Assembly: GCA_907165065.1 (NCBI GenBank)
Contig: OU015529.1
Coordinates: 10,856,554 to 10,920,553, forward strand
Direction of reading: 5' to 3'
DNA: 64,000 nucleotides
Origin: Caprimulgus europaeus
Taxonomy: Eukaryota > Chordata > Aves > Caprimulgiformes > Caprimulgidae
In this document: positions 14,401 to 25,601 of the stretch, one piece after another
Position numbering within the stretch: position 1 is the first letter of the stretch
Layout: each line of letters starts with the position of its first letter
Position numbers and translations under genes: made by a program
Notes under the pieces: model-generated
Seen by the model: only the letters and a program-made list of their open reading frames with translations
What the model was told of the DNA's origin: nothing
Database searches by the model: none

Positions 14401-17400
14401 AGCAAGGAATTAGGTTTATTTTGATTTTCTACTGTAGCCTTCAATTTAAAAGAGGATCTTATAATCAGTTCTGTTATTAGCAGGTTTGTTCCAATTGATT
14501 TTTAAACCCAAGCCTTGACATTAATCACAAACATGTTAGGTAATTGCTTAAAGCCAATAATTGAATTAAGCACCTGTCTAGCAGCATTAGCAACATGATC
14601 TAAAACAAAAGCATGAAAGAAAAGCCAGTACATTAAATGAAGATCATCATTAAGCTAAAAGTACAGATACAGGATTTACTTTTTAATCTTATAATAAATA
14701 CAGATTTATATGATCTTTTTCTGACAGAAGGAGAGAAGTAATGAGCCATTAACTAAATTTCTGCTCCTTCCAATCTTACTTTGGGTAGAAAACAAAATTT
14801 GAAGGATTTTTCATCAGACCACCTATGCTAGAATTTCCCTGTACTGCTATGCTTTTTTGCCATGTCAACTTGTAGTGACAAGGAGGTGAAAACCATTTCT
14901 AGATTCGTACTTTCTTTCAGCTGTTGGAATATGAAAGTGCCCAAAAGGCCTTAATATATCTTCAGAATATCCTCATGAGATGGGAGAGCAATTTCACCAT
15001 GTTTCTCACTAAGAATACCACATCAGAGAGGTTAAGCATCTCGCCATCGTCACAGGGTAAACCTGCAGGGAGTCATCCCATCTTTCCTGGGTGCTACTCC
15101 AATGGTCTACAAGACTAATTAAATTCTTAAACCAAAAGCACCAGGTATCTCAACAAACACTCTAGAGACCTTTTTCTTCCTATGTCACTTAAAAAGGTGA
15201 ATTTCAATATTACTGTTTAGTTAGTAACCAAATCATTGATTTGAGTTGCTCAATTATAAGAACTTTCAGGCTAGAAGAACTAAGTTCCTTTCTGTATCCT
15301 AACATTTCTGACGCTAGACAGACCAAACTCACTTGCAAGCAATTAAACAAAAGCAACTTCAGGCAAGGAACTATTGGCCATGTGGGAAAATATCAATCTC
15401 AACTGTCACCAACACTTTCACCCAGTTACTCCACACCTATGAAACTTTACTTTTATACTGCATCCATCTGGAGGACACGACAGGCTGCAATGGGAACAAA
15501 ATAAAATCAAAAAAAGTCACAGCTAATTAACACATATTGCTTTCTTCTGTCAGTGTGGACCACTAACTAATGCTTGGTTAACATATATACTCTTCTCAGA
15601 CCAGTAACACACACTACTGTTGCCTCCTTGACCTCAAACAACTAAATCTTTACCCCTCACTTGCTAAAAGAGAAGAAAACATCCACTGTTCTACAAGAGA
15701 ATCAGATAGATCAAATCAAGTAGATGCATGGGTCCTACAAGAAAAAAACAAACAGTCCAGGTGTGTAAATATTTAATTCAATTCCTAAAGTAAAAGGCAT
15801 AATCCACACCTCAAAGCCTGTAGCAGCCTGTAATATCTTACAGCAATAATGCAAACACTAAATCACTTAACAGAAGGTTAAAAAAGCATACACTCCTCTT
15901 GAGTATGTCACATCCTCAAATAAGAACTAGTTCAAAAATATTATTTCATTTTTGCTAAGTATTTTTAGGGCATCATGTGTGTTAAATGTTACTGCTAATA
16001 ATCCTATTATTTTCCATAGAAATTTGCAATTAACATATAAAAAGACAAAAACGTACCAGTTCCCTTGCTTCTTCGAGCTGTTTCTCAACATTTGCAACCA
16101 TCTGCTTCTTCTCATCTGAAACAGAATTGTGAAAATACCAATATAACTGTGCTCTTGCCATGAAAGAAAAATATACCATTTCAAGAGTTTATATGTACTA
16201 GTTAGAACTGACTCAAATTATTTCCTTTATGTGGCATCATCACGCACTGTGAAATCCACACCAGTAATTAAAAAAAAAAAAAAGTAGACTAGAGAATCCT
16301 TGAAGTCTTCTGCTTTTTTGTTAGGAAAGCAGTTACAGATGCTCCAGGTGTGGGAGTTATGCCTCAGCAGGTGCTTGCTGGGTGTGTACAAATGCATGAG
16401 AAGGCGCATACTTATCCCAAATGGAAAAAAAAAAAGGTTTAAGAACAAAGGCTTATTCTATTTATTTGCAAAATAGGAGATGCACAAAACCAACCACCCC
16501 ACTTATAATGAATCCAGGTATGGAAGAAAAATGAGGTTTCTATTCCCCTGCTCCTATGCTGGGTCTAGAACCATTTCTTTTGCTTCGACAGGAAGAAAGT
16601 GAAATGCCATGGGAACTACAAGAAAACCACTGTGTTCTAGTAGCAAAAAATGAAAATTAGCATAAAATATGAAAATATTAAAAAAATAAAATCAGTTATA
16701 AGCTTTATGCAGCAATCATCATCTGACAGGTTTCCCAAAACGTGTATATCACAGTCTTAGAGAGTATATCTGAGTTTCCACCTGCCTCTAACCATCCCAT
16801 TCTCAGGCAGGGAATCCACTATGAACCAAAATTCAGTGTCATATCTGCCAAATATTCCAATCGCTTGCCCACTTGGTTTGTTACAGCATGAAAGGGGCCT
16901 TTCTGAGGAATATTCAGTCACTGGATAATAAAAAGTCCCCACACTGCTTAATTACTGTGGGCATTCAGGGGCTTCAATAAGACCAGTTGCATCACCTTGT
17001 ACCTCTCTCATGGGCACATCTTCCATCCTGCAGACTGTAAATCCAGCCACTGTCTCAGTAAAGTGAACAACAACACTGAACATAAAACCCTTAAAACCAC
17101 TGACCATTTAAAACCAAGAGCATCACAAGACATCTGTGCTGGTGGCTTGCCTGATGAAGCAATGTACAAAAGTACATTGCCTGATGGATTGCACAAAAGT
17201 ATCTCCAGTCCTTGCTCCTCGGAGATCATGATGGATAAGTCTACGTTGGCACAAGAGACTTTATTGTGTATCTTTAGACTTCGTGGTTTTCTTTTTTAGC
17301 CTGAATTCCTTTGCTTCTTTTCCACATGACCCCTTTGCATCCTAGAACTGACATATTAAAGACAAAAAGGGTCTATCTATCTGATGACCCCCTTTGATCC

Positions 17401-20400
17401 TCTGCATGCCATGAGTCACTGAATTCCAAGAGGGATTCCCCTTATTAAATGTATATAATTCAGCTTCTCCCAGGCTGAAATGCAAACCTAGTGCCACAGG
17501 CAGGAATCAGGGGATGCTGAGGTAGCAACCAAAACCAGAACTTTGGCCACATAAAGTAAAATGTGTCCTTAAAACAACCTTCCTTGAAAGCAACAAAACT
17601 ACTTCCAAAAGGACTACATTGCTACAGAATTTTTGGTGAAGCATCCCCAGCTTAAGCAAGTCGAGTTTCAGCTGAGTCCTCCCACTCTGTTCCACAATAT
17701 CCTGCATTACATTTGCACAGGCCTACCCCTCTATCTTCTCACTTACCTAAGATACTCTACACTCTCATTTAAGGACACGTGAACATCATGATCTGTCCTT
17801 CAGTTACATACACCAGAGCTCTGCCTGCAGAGAGGATCAGTTTCAGGATCATCTTTCTATTTTTCAGATAATACAGAGATCTTCACAAATAACCAGCTGT
17901 CTTCTGAGGATACACCATCCTACACATGGCAGATTCATAAGAACAAATCATATGCACGGGGTTATCACCCAAGAAGCTGCTATAGTATTGTAGAACATGT
18001 GGGTAGTTTATTTACAGTGGAAAAATAAGACTATTGTCTGAGGTCCTTCACTAAGGGAAAACTCCTCTTTGAGAAGCCCAAGTTCTCCAGGATGCTGCCA
18101 ACTGGAGAGGCAGCAAAGACTTCTTCTGAGATTGCACTGGATAAGCAAGTGGTGCAGTGCTGGTGAGGTTCACCTGAAGTTGAGACCATCTCAGGCTCTG
18201 ACTCCACTATATCCTAAATGGAAAAATTAAGGTGGTTTTGGGTGGCAGAAATAAGAACTAAACAACACTATGTCTGGCAAAACATAGCTAGAATAAAATC
18301 CTGAAGAACCCTGAAACCCTCTGAGTAAAGGCAACTCTGCCAGTGACACAAGCAAGGAGACACTTGGATCCCCCCACAAATTAAAAGTTAGAGCTCAACT
18401 CTAAGTCCTCACAGAGTCTCCCTTCTTAACTTTGAAAGAGGCCCAGAATTTCATCAAGTGATCATCTCTATAAAGCTAAAGCCATGAAAATAAAGCACCT
18501 TTCTTACAACTCTGGAATTCACACTGCCGCATCTGGTGGATTCTACTACAGCAGAAGATGTAGGAAATGCTCATTTCTGTGCAGCACTTTCAGTTCTCTG
18601 CTAGCAATGTCTTTTTTTAATTCCCTATCAGATGGCACCCAGGCCAGAAAATTTAATGGTTAGTGATTTATCTTCCTAACATAACTAAACCCAAAAGAAA
18701 AGGGAATCTGCCACTTGTTTGCCTGCACATTTCAACTCTCCTACCCAGCATCCCAAAACACCTCTGTTCTTCCCTTCATTTGGAAGTGGGGAAGATGACG
18801 ATGGAAGAAAGGGAAAACAACGTAAGATATAAACCACAAAATATTATTTTATTGAAGCCAAAATCAAATTTAAAAACATAGTAGCAGAAAATAAATGTAC
18901 TAGAGCAATTTCAGTATTTCCCTGAGTTTTACTGGATTACAATTTCCATATACATTATGTAACTTGAAATCTAGGGATATAAAGTTGGGGGTTTTGGGAA
19001 GCTATTTCATGTGAATATGTACAAATTCTGTATAAATTCTATGTGTACTTGTGATTACAAGAGCTACTTAGCACTCTACTGACCAGTAAGATCTTACCTA
19101 CTCACGGAGATATTAAGCCATGGACCTTTGGTAGGGAAAACTCATTAGTACACAAGGAGGTCTGGCTGAAACTGCTCCCATAAAACTGAGAAGGTATTCA
19201 AATGATCTTCAATGATTTAGTTAATTAAACTTTAACCCAACTCAAGAGTTGCATTTTAACATTTGTCCCACAGCTGTTGGCCAGAGCAACTGCTGGGAGA
19301 GAGGTCTACTGACAACAGGTCTGTGCTGTTCCTTCAAACACAGATTTGTGAGCAGGCACAGGGCGACATCCTGGCACCGTGGCTTTGGAGCAAGATCTTC
19401 ATGGATTTCCAGGAAAGCAGATGAACTTGTTGCAACTGCTGATCCTCCAGGGCACACAACACCACGTAGTCCCCAGAGCAAGAAGGGGTGGCAGGATCCA
19501 GCAGGGCCATTTTGGTAAGGAAAAGCAAGCTTACCAATAAGTATCACCCACTTGGTTTTGCTTTCTTCGCTTCCTCTAGCTGCATCCATGTAAATCCTGG
19601 TGGGAGGATGCTGCCTGCAGCCACTTGCCCGCAGGACTGCCAGTACCTCGAGGCCTGTTGTTGATATCAGCAACAGCAGCATGAAATGCTACAAGTGTCA
19701 GTCAGAAAGCACTTGCTGGAATGGTTGTCAAACCATTTACTTTCAGTTTTACTGCCACAGGAAAGCTAAGGAAACAACTTCTTTCACAGTCAGAATCCAC
19801 AGAGAAAGGGGACAATATCCACAGATGACTTGATCAGAGACTGCAGATGAGATCAGGGGGAGTTACTCACTGCAAGAGAAGCTTGCCACTAATCTAGTAG
19901 ATCAGGACAAACAAGTTATGATCCAACTAAAGATCTTCATGTTATTAACTGTGTTACTCCACTGTGTTTTAGAAGTTTTAAATCTGCCTACTCAAAAACT
20001 TTCTTAAATACACTTCTATCATTTGAAATAAAGAAAGAAGGGGTTTAGAACTTTGGTTTTTTTAATTCAGAATTGATAATATCCTTTAAAGAAAACAAAA
20101 AACCCAACAATGCTCCATCAAATACATCTAAATTTAGAATAGAATTTTTGTCTCCATATTGCCTGACAGAATGTCCTGAAGAAAATATTGCATGTAGTTT
20201 GTGCAATTTAACTGGTCAAATTGAAAAATATGGATAAATATAAACACTGGAAACAGAAGTGATTTGGGTAAGGATTGCAAATAAAGAAATCTGTTCGGTT
20301 TGTACACAAGGTTGTATCACTTTCTTAAAAGAAACAAGTTTTTACTACATTTTCCTCAGTTCTTTCAGCTTTGCATTAATCACTGTTTTGCCCCCCAAAA

Positions 20401-23400
20401 TGCAGCAGTTACAGACAGGCAGAAATCTGCCTTCGAGTATAGAAAGATAACACAGCACTGGTTTGACCTCACAACCAATGAAGAGATTAAAAAAATCTGG
20501 ACTGAGTAGTCTCATTTTTTGTGAAATTGCTTCTTTTTATTAGTACATGTTGAGGAAGAGACTGAGTAACAAAGGGCTTCAGTTCACAGACTGTTTGCAG
20601 ATTTTGCTGCGCTGGCTGAGGTAGTTTCCATGTTCACCACTTTGCCAGAAGTTACTGTCCAGCAGCAGAGACAAATGGAACAATACATGTGTTTCTCTCT
20701 TTGGGTTATAAAACTGCGTTCAAGAAGCACATCATAATGAGCCAGACCTGAAATGGAGACAGTAAGCTCCAGTACAGGGGTAGGTACAACAGAAAATTAA
20801 AGGTGGGAGTTTCTTCAGCTAAATCTGTTAGAGATTGAATTACAGTGCTTTGATCATCCGGCAGAAAATGCAGGTATGGAGTATCAGAACAACAGCACTC
20901 AAGTCTGAAAACATCACAACCCAGAGGCTACTGTGCTTGAAAAAGGCCACGTACCACCACCTGTGCTGATAGAACTCTCTTTCAGATCAAACAATTAAAA
21001 TTTATATGAATTTTTGGTCAAATCACAAGACAGATATTTCTCTGAAACGCCGAGGAACATTAATAAAACATCAGCCAAATGATCTTCATTCTTCAAAGAC
21101 CTGTAGCAGTGTCACAAAAATTCTATTAAAAAGCCATGGCTCAATTTAGAACACTTTCTTTAATTCTCCAGATGATGTTTGCTTCAACAGAAGACATTTC
21201 TTCCCAAGATACTCTATTGTCCCTGCTGCTTATTTTTTTTCTGTAGCATCAGAATGCCTTTGTTACATTTCTTGTTGAATCATTTATGCATTTGTGACAA
21301 CAGGACTGTTTGTTGAGCCATCATCCTCTTAGAACACACAACAGCACCAAGTCCTCACAACAGTGAATGCAGGAATGTTGCAAAAACAATTAACCAGTAT
21401 CTCTCCAATTCAACTGAATGTGAAGCTTACAGCAGGTCCATCTTGGGCAGCAGAAGGAAAAAAACAGTCACCAGACTTCAGGAGATCTCTCTGTATTATG
21501 CAGAAGTAGCACATGTCCTTACACCTCTCATCCTGCTTCTTCCAGCGTGGGGGAAGAAGGCCATCAGCAATCTCTCTCAAATCACTGCTGCTGAAAACTG
21601 CCACCTCCCGTGCATCTCTCACCTCACGTCCCCCTCCCACCTCATAATCCTCTTTTTGAGGCTCTCCCAGCCATCTCCACAAGAACTAACTGGAACTTCT
21701 GGTGATGAAGAAGCAAAGATCTTGCAAATATTCCTATTAAGAAACAAGGGAAAAATGTGTATTTAAAATATTTACGATTAAAGTGTTCAGCATAGTCAGA
21801 GATTGTTTTTTCCCAGGTGGTCAAATGTCCCTACTAGCTAAGACTGCAATTTGGTTTTAAGTGATACATGAATTTTTTCTCATTGAAGACAGAATAGCCC
21901 TAAAAACTGAAGCAATGCACTCATTGACGAATATATAGTGCAAAAAGCAGCTATAATGTAAGCCAGTTCAAACCAAGTATGACCAGCCAAAAATCCCAAC
22001 ATGGAAAAGCCACCTCTTAAAAAAAAAAATATCCTTGTCTTATCTTGAGGCCATTTAGCCCAGTACCACACTACTGGTCCCACAGGGAACACGTATTCTT
22101 TCTCACCTGAGAGGATGGTAAATTCTAAAAAAAACCCCATACTAATGGCCACATAAAAGAATCATGATTTCAAAGCCTGATGCTTCTTCGTTTTGTCACT
22201 GTTTAAGACAATACGCTTTAAATATCTCTTTTTAAGCTCCAAAATCTCTCTAAATGAATAAGGGAGACTGATTCAAGGAGAGGATTATGGAAATAGAGTC
22301 CTACTAAGCAGAATTTTCTTCCTACTACTGAACAGACACTGGTGACTTCCAAAATCTGCACAATTAGGAAATTAAATCTCTATTCTTTTTCCACAAGCTC
22401 ACTGTGCAGCACTACTCATTTTCAGAAAAAAAGTCCCTTGTGTATTTATGATGTCCTCCTGTTCCTAAAGAGGTCCTTAAATTTACTCTGTCTAAAAGTG
22501 AACAACTTTTTGTGAGGTGGTAGCAAACACTGTTTTGATTAGGTACTTTACATTAGTGAAGAATTCACTGCATCCCTGTATTAAATTGTTCCAGAGGCCA
22601 TTTACAGGTTAAATATAATTTCTGAGCAAACTAAGTTGCACCAGCTCTAAATTTCAATCACAGGAAATCTTTGGATCTCTCCCTTCTTCATTTTTAAGTC
22701 TCTATTACAAAACAGGAAAAGCTTTCTACCTCATTAGTACCTGCAGACTGTGACTAAATTATCCCCCCATGTCCTTTTCATTAAGCTAAACAACAAAATA
22801 GCTTAAGTTGATGAAAAGGCAGTTTCCTGTCCTTTAATCATGCCTGTGATTGGTCATGGAACCCCAATTTATCAGAGAACTTTCTAACACGCTAAGATTA
22901 GAATTGAGCATAACCTTCCAGTGTCACATAGATTTTTTAATCAAAATCTCCCTGTTTATTCATTTCAGATGTATTTTGGACCTCTGAATTAATGTTGCAC
23001 TGAGTTCATATGTTTTAGCTGACCACCTACATTAAATCTTGTTTAGAGTCACTACTTCATCACTTTATGAGGCATCTTCCCCCTCTAAAAGTAGGATGTT
23101 ATTCTTTGGTCCTGGATGCATGACATTTTTTCCCTTAGTCATATGGGAAGGATACCATTAGGGTGTGTTTATTTCCTCCTTATGTGATATCCACTCCTAC
23201 GGTTTAAGTATCCTAAAGCTTTGGGAAATGTGCATAGGAAGCAGAGGCAGAAATATTTAATGACTTGGAAACATTAGAGGCATTAAGCTGAGCTACAAGA
23301 GGGACAGATGAGAAATCCACGAGTTTCCACTTCCCTCTGTCTGTGCTAGGAGCCCTGTATTAGGACACTGATTCATATGTGCTAGAAGATTCAGCTGGAC

Positions 23401-24705
23401 TGGTTAAAGATGATACCATTTTCAGCTTTCTATCCTAACACTCTGATAAACATTACTGACTTTATTGCAGCCATACATCATGAATCAGACCACGAATGCT
23501 GCACGCTCCTGACAAACACATTAAAGCAAATGAGCACTGATTTCTTTGAATCTGCTCCTAAATGTGAGTCACCACAGCCAATTATCCAAATCAAATGTCT
23601 TAACAGCAAGCAGCAAAAACACAGATTCGGATTAAATCACACACAAATTCTGTCGATGCCACATGAGAAAGACTTCATATCCACTACTGATATTGTGGCA
23701 CGATCACAATACAAAACATACAAGTGACAGGACAAGAGGAAATGGCCTCAAGTTGCCAAGGGAAGTTTAGATTGGATATTATGAAGAATTTCTTTGCTGA
23801 AAGGGTTCTCAGGCATTGGAAGGGGTTGCTTAGAGCAGTGGTGGAATCCCCATCCCTGGAGGGATTTAAGAGTCTTGTAGACACAGTGCTGAGGGACATC
23901 GGTTAGTCGGGGACTCGTCAGTGTTGAGTTAATGACTGGACTGGATGATCTTAAAGGTCATTTCCAGTCTAGACAAATCTGTAATTCAGTAGCAATGCTG
24001 AGAGAGGGAACATCCACCCAGCTCTGAGCCCTGCTCAGCCCTTCAGCTGGGCTGGCACAGCTCTGCATGTCCCCACACCCAGTCAGAAGGGAAGGGCTGG
24101 TCCTGACAGCTCCTCAGCAAACAATATTGTGTCAAGTTATTCCCAATATGAGAGAACCCGCTGCTCGCACAGACGTGCACCCGGGGCAAGGTGATGAGTC
24201 CTGACCCTGCGGTGAGGGGCAAGAACACACACCCGTGTGTGGGAACGCGGGGACGGGCCGGGCTGAAGCAGACTCACAGCCCCCGCCACCGCCCCAGGCG
24301 CTCCCGTTGGAAAGCTGGAAAGGCTCCTGCAGAGGAGTGGGACGGGCCTGCGGTGCGGGGCGAGAGCGGTGCGGGGCGAGAGCGGTGCGGGGCGAGAGCG
24401 GTGCGGGGCGAGAGCGGTGCGGGGCGAGAGCGGTGCGGGGCGAGAGCGGTGCGGGGCGAGAGCGGTGCGGGGCGAGAGCGGTGCGGGGCGAGAGCGGTGA
24501 GGGGCGAGAGCGGTGAGGGGCGAGAGCGGTGAGGGGCGAGAGCGGTGAGGGGCGAGAGCGGTGAGGGCGGAGCGCAGCGCACGCCGGGCGAGCAGCCCCG
24601 CCGCCACTCACCTCCTACCAGCTTGGGCACCTTCCCGATCCTGCCCGTGATCTCGGCCGTCAGCACCGCGAAGTCCTGCTCGTAGCTCTCGAAGTCAGAG
24701 GACAT
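11343..24705 (-). CDS. VTI1A: VTI1A, vesicle transport v-SNARE (5' part, exons 1-3)
   Basis: VTI1A is a Qb-SNARE that pairs with syntaxin partners for fusion at the trans-Golgi network and endosomes. Three coding exons are seen on the minus strand: 24612-24705, 16057-16115 and 11343-11453. The phases close (31 codons+1, 2+19 codons, 37 codons) and give 88 residues, about 40% of the roughly 217 expected. The start [20 protein letters not shown], then [17 protein letters not shown] and [20 protein letters not shown], are near-identical to mammalian VTI1A and belong to the N-terminal Habc three-helix domain. The Q-SNARE heptads and C-terminal anchor are not in the window. The start lies in a GCCGCCATG Kozak context. 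Introns are 8.5 kb, 4.6 kb and more than 11.3 kb, in keeping with the very large mammalian gene. VTI1B is excluded because its N-terminus differs. Truncated only by the window edge. Confidence 0.96.
11846..11886. repeat. Palindromic CA/TA/TG microsatellite
   Basis: An ACACATATACAT arm is followed by ATGTATGTGTGTG and its partial repeat, nearly self-complementary. Confidence 0.85.
13780..13881. repeat. 38-bp direct duplication, 64-bp period
   Basis: 13780-13817 and 13844-13881 are identical except for one base (ATAAG versus ATCAG). The 26 bp between them is unrelated. Confidence 0.95.
16057..16115 (-). CDS. VTI1A: VTI1A exon 2
   Basis: Completes Asp32 and encodes residues 33-51 ([19 protein letters not shown]), part of the Habc domain. 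The acceptor is TTTCAG and the donor GTACGT. Too short to stand out as an ORF; found through family identity and phase. Confidence 0.95.
23724..23987 (+). mobile_element. CR1 LINE 3' fragment in VTI1A intron 1
   Basis: Plus orientation, from the GACAGGACAAGAGGAAATGG block to a decayed tail after ACTGGATGATCTTAAAGGTC. More diverged than the other CR1 ends. Antisense to VTI1A. Confidence 0.9.
24351..24570. repeat. 16-bp GC-rich minisatellite, about 13.5 copies
   Basis: The unit CGGTGCGGGGCGAGAG repeats with exact 16-bp spacing; the CGGTG start recurs 14 times from 24351 to 24559. The first nine units read CGGTGC and the last five CGGTGA, so the array has two homogeneous blocks. It ends about 40 bp inside intron 1 from the VTI1A exon 1 donor. 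Since 16 is not a multiple of 3 and the unit lacks stops, all frames stay open, which produces several spurious overlapping ORFs. Confidence 0.97.
24612..24705 (-). CDS. VTI1A: VTI1A exon 1 (start codon)
   Basis: Encodes residues 1-31 plus the first base of codon 32. The ATG is the reverse complement of 24703-24705, and the donor is AG|GTGAGT. Near its 3' end it reads GKVPKLVG, where I recall mammals having ARVPRLPP, so the helix A-B linker is the least conserved part seen. It lies in the CpG island. Confidence 0.96.
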
Positions 24706-25305
24706 GGCGGCAGTGGCGGGGGGGAGGCCGTGGCCCCGCTGCGCTCCGAGGGGACGCCGCGCTCAGCCGGCCGAGCTCAGCCGCTCCGTACCAAGGCGCT
24801 TCCGCGTCCTGCTACCCGCAAAGCCGTCCCCTCGCCTTCGGTCCCCTCGCCACAAGTTCCGGTGAAACTCTCTGGCCCCGCTCCGGCGCTACAACCAGCA
24901 CGGCCCAGCTCCCCGCTGCCGCCCCGCCACCCCTCGGCGGTCTCTGCCTGGGGGATCGTACTGCGGGCCCGGAAGAGATGGTGGCTCGCTCGTGCCCTGC
25001 AACCCGCACCCTGGCAGCCCCCCGCGTCCCTCTCTGTAACCCTGCTCCGTCCGCGGAGCGGGGCTACCGGGACGAGGCTGCGGCGCCACCGGCGGGAACG
25101 CTGTTTTCCGGAGGGACCCTATTGCCGACGGACTGCCAGGCCGGACGGGCCGGGGCGGCTCCCCCCTCCTCCCTGGGCCGACGGGGCGGGGCCGAGGCCC
25201 TGTGGGCCTCGACACCTCCCCTTCCCCTTCCCCTTTCCTCCCTCACGGCGCACTTGCTCTCTCGGTAGCCGGCGGGACGGCGCGGGGCTGAGCGCGGCGG
25301 GAGCC

Positions 25306-25347
25306 ATGCACGGCGGCGGGGCGACGGCGGCGGGCGGGCGGCGGTAG
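25306..25347 (+). promoter_or_regulatory. Upstream ORF in ZDHHC6 5' leader (13 codons)
   Basis: An ATG with G at -3 (GGAGCCATGC) opens MHGGGATAAGGRR and stops with TAG at 25345-25347, five bases before the main ATG and out of frame with it. If transcription starts upstream of 25306, as is likely but unproven, this uORF would be expected to lower ZDHHC6 translation or depend on leaky scanning. Confidence 0.6.
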
Positions 25348-25352
25348 CGGCC

Positions 25353-25601
25353 ATGGACGGGCCGGGGGGGCTGCGGCGGGCGCGGCGGCTGTGCCACTGG
25401 GGGCCGCTGGTGGCCCTGGCCGTGGTGGCCGTGTGCTCCGCCACCGCTATGGCGGATGCCGCGCTGTGGTACTGGCCGCTGGACACCGCCGGGGGAAGCG
25501 TCAACTTCATCATGCTCCTCAACTGGACCGTCATGATCCTCTACAACTACTTTAGCGCCATGTTTGTCGGCCCGGGGTACGTCCCTCTGGGGTGGACGCC
25601 G
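25353..25601 (+). CDS. ZDHHC6: ZDHHC6 exon 1
   Basis: Residues 1-83, with membrane segments 1 and 2 ([33 protein letters not shown]). Ends in phase 0 at CCG|GTAAGC. Very GC-rich, unlike the later exons. The first 11 residues ([11 protein letters not shown]) do not resemble the human N-terminus I recall, whereas everything from RLCHWGP onward does. Confidence 0.96.

Larger units (their letters stand above)
11454..16056 (-). other. VTI1A intron 2
   Basis: 4.6 kb of AT-rich intron. The only structures noted are a palindromic CA/TG microsatellite (11846-11886) and a 38-bp direct duplication (13780-13881). No coding sequence or transposon was recognised. Confidence 0.85.
16116..24611 (-). other. 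VTI1A intron 1
   Basis: 8.5 kb first intron. It contains one plus-strand CR1 end (23724-23987) and, within the CpG island, the 16-bp minisatellite (24351-24570). The rest is unique AT-rich sequence with no recognisable exon. Confidence 0.85.

Noticed and set aside
23410-23727. 105-codon plus-strand ORF in VTI1A intron 1
   Set aside because: Low-complexity-free but without family resemblance, splice support or codon bias; expected by chance in a 64-kb window.
24132-24705. Several long overlapping ORFs on both strands with [15 protein letters not shown] or GARAVRGES repeats
   Set aside because: They are read-through of the 16-bp minisatellite, which has no stops in any frame; only 24612-24705 on the minus strand is real coding sequence (VTI1A exon 1).
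24730-25347. 205-codon plus-strand ORF in the CpG island
   Set aside because: Pro/Arg/Ala-rich translation from stop-poor GC-rich DNA in the shared promoter; it merges with the uORF frame and shows no domain.
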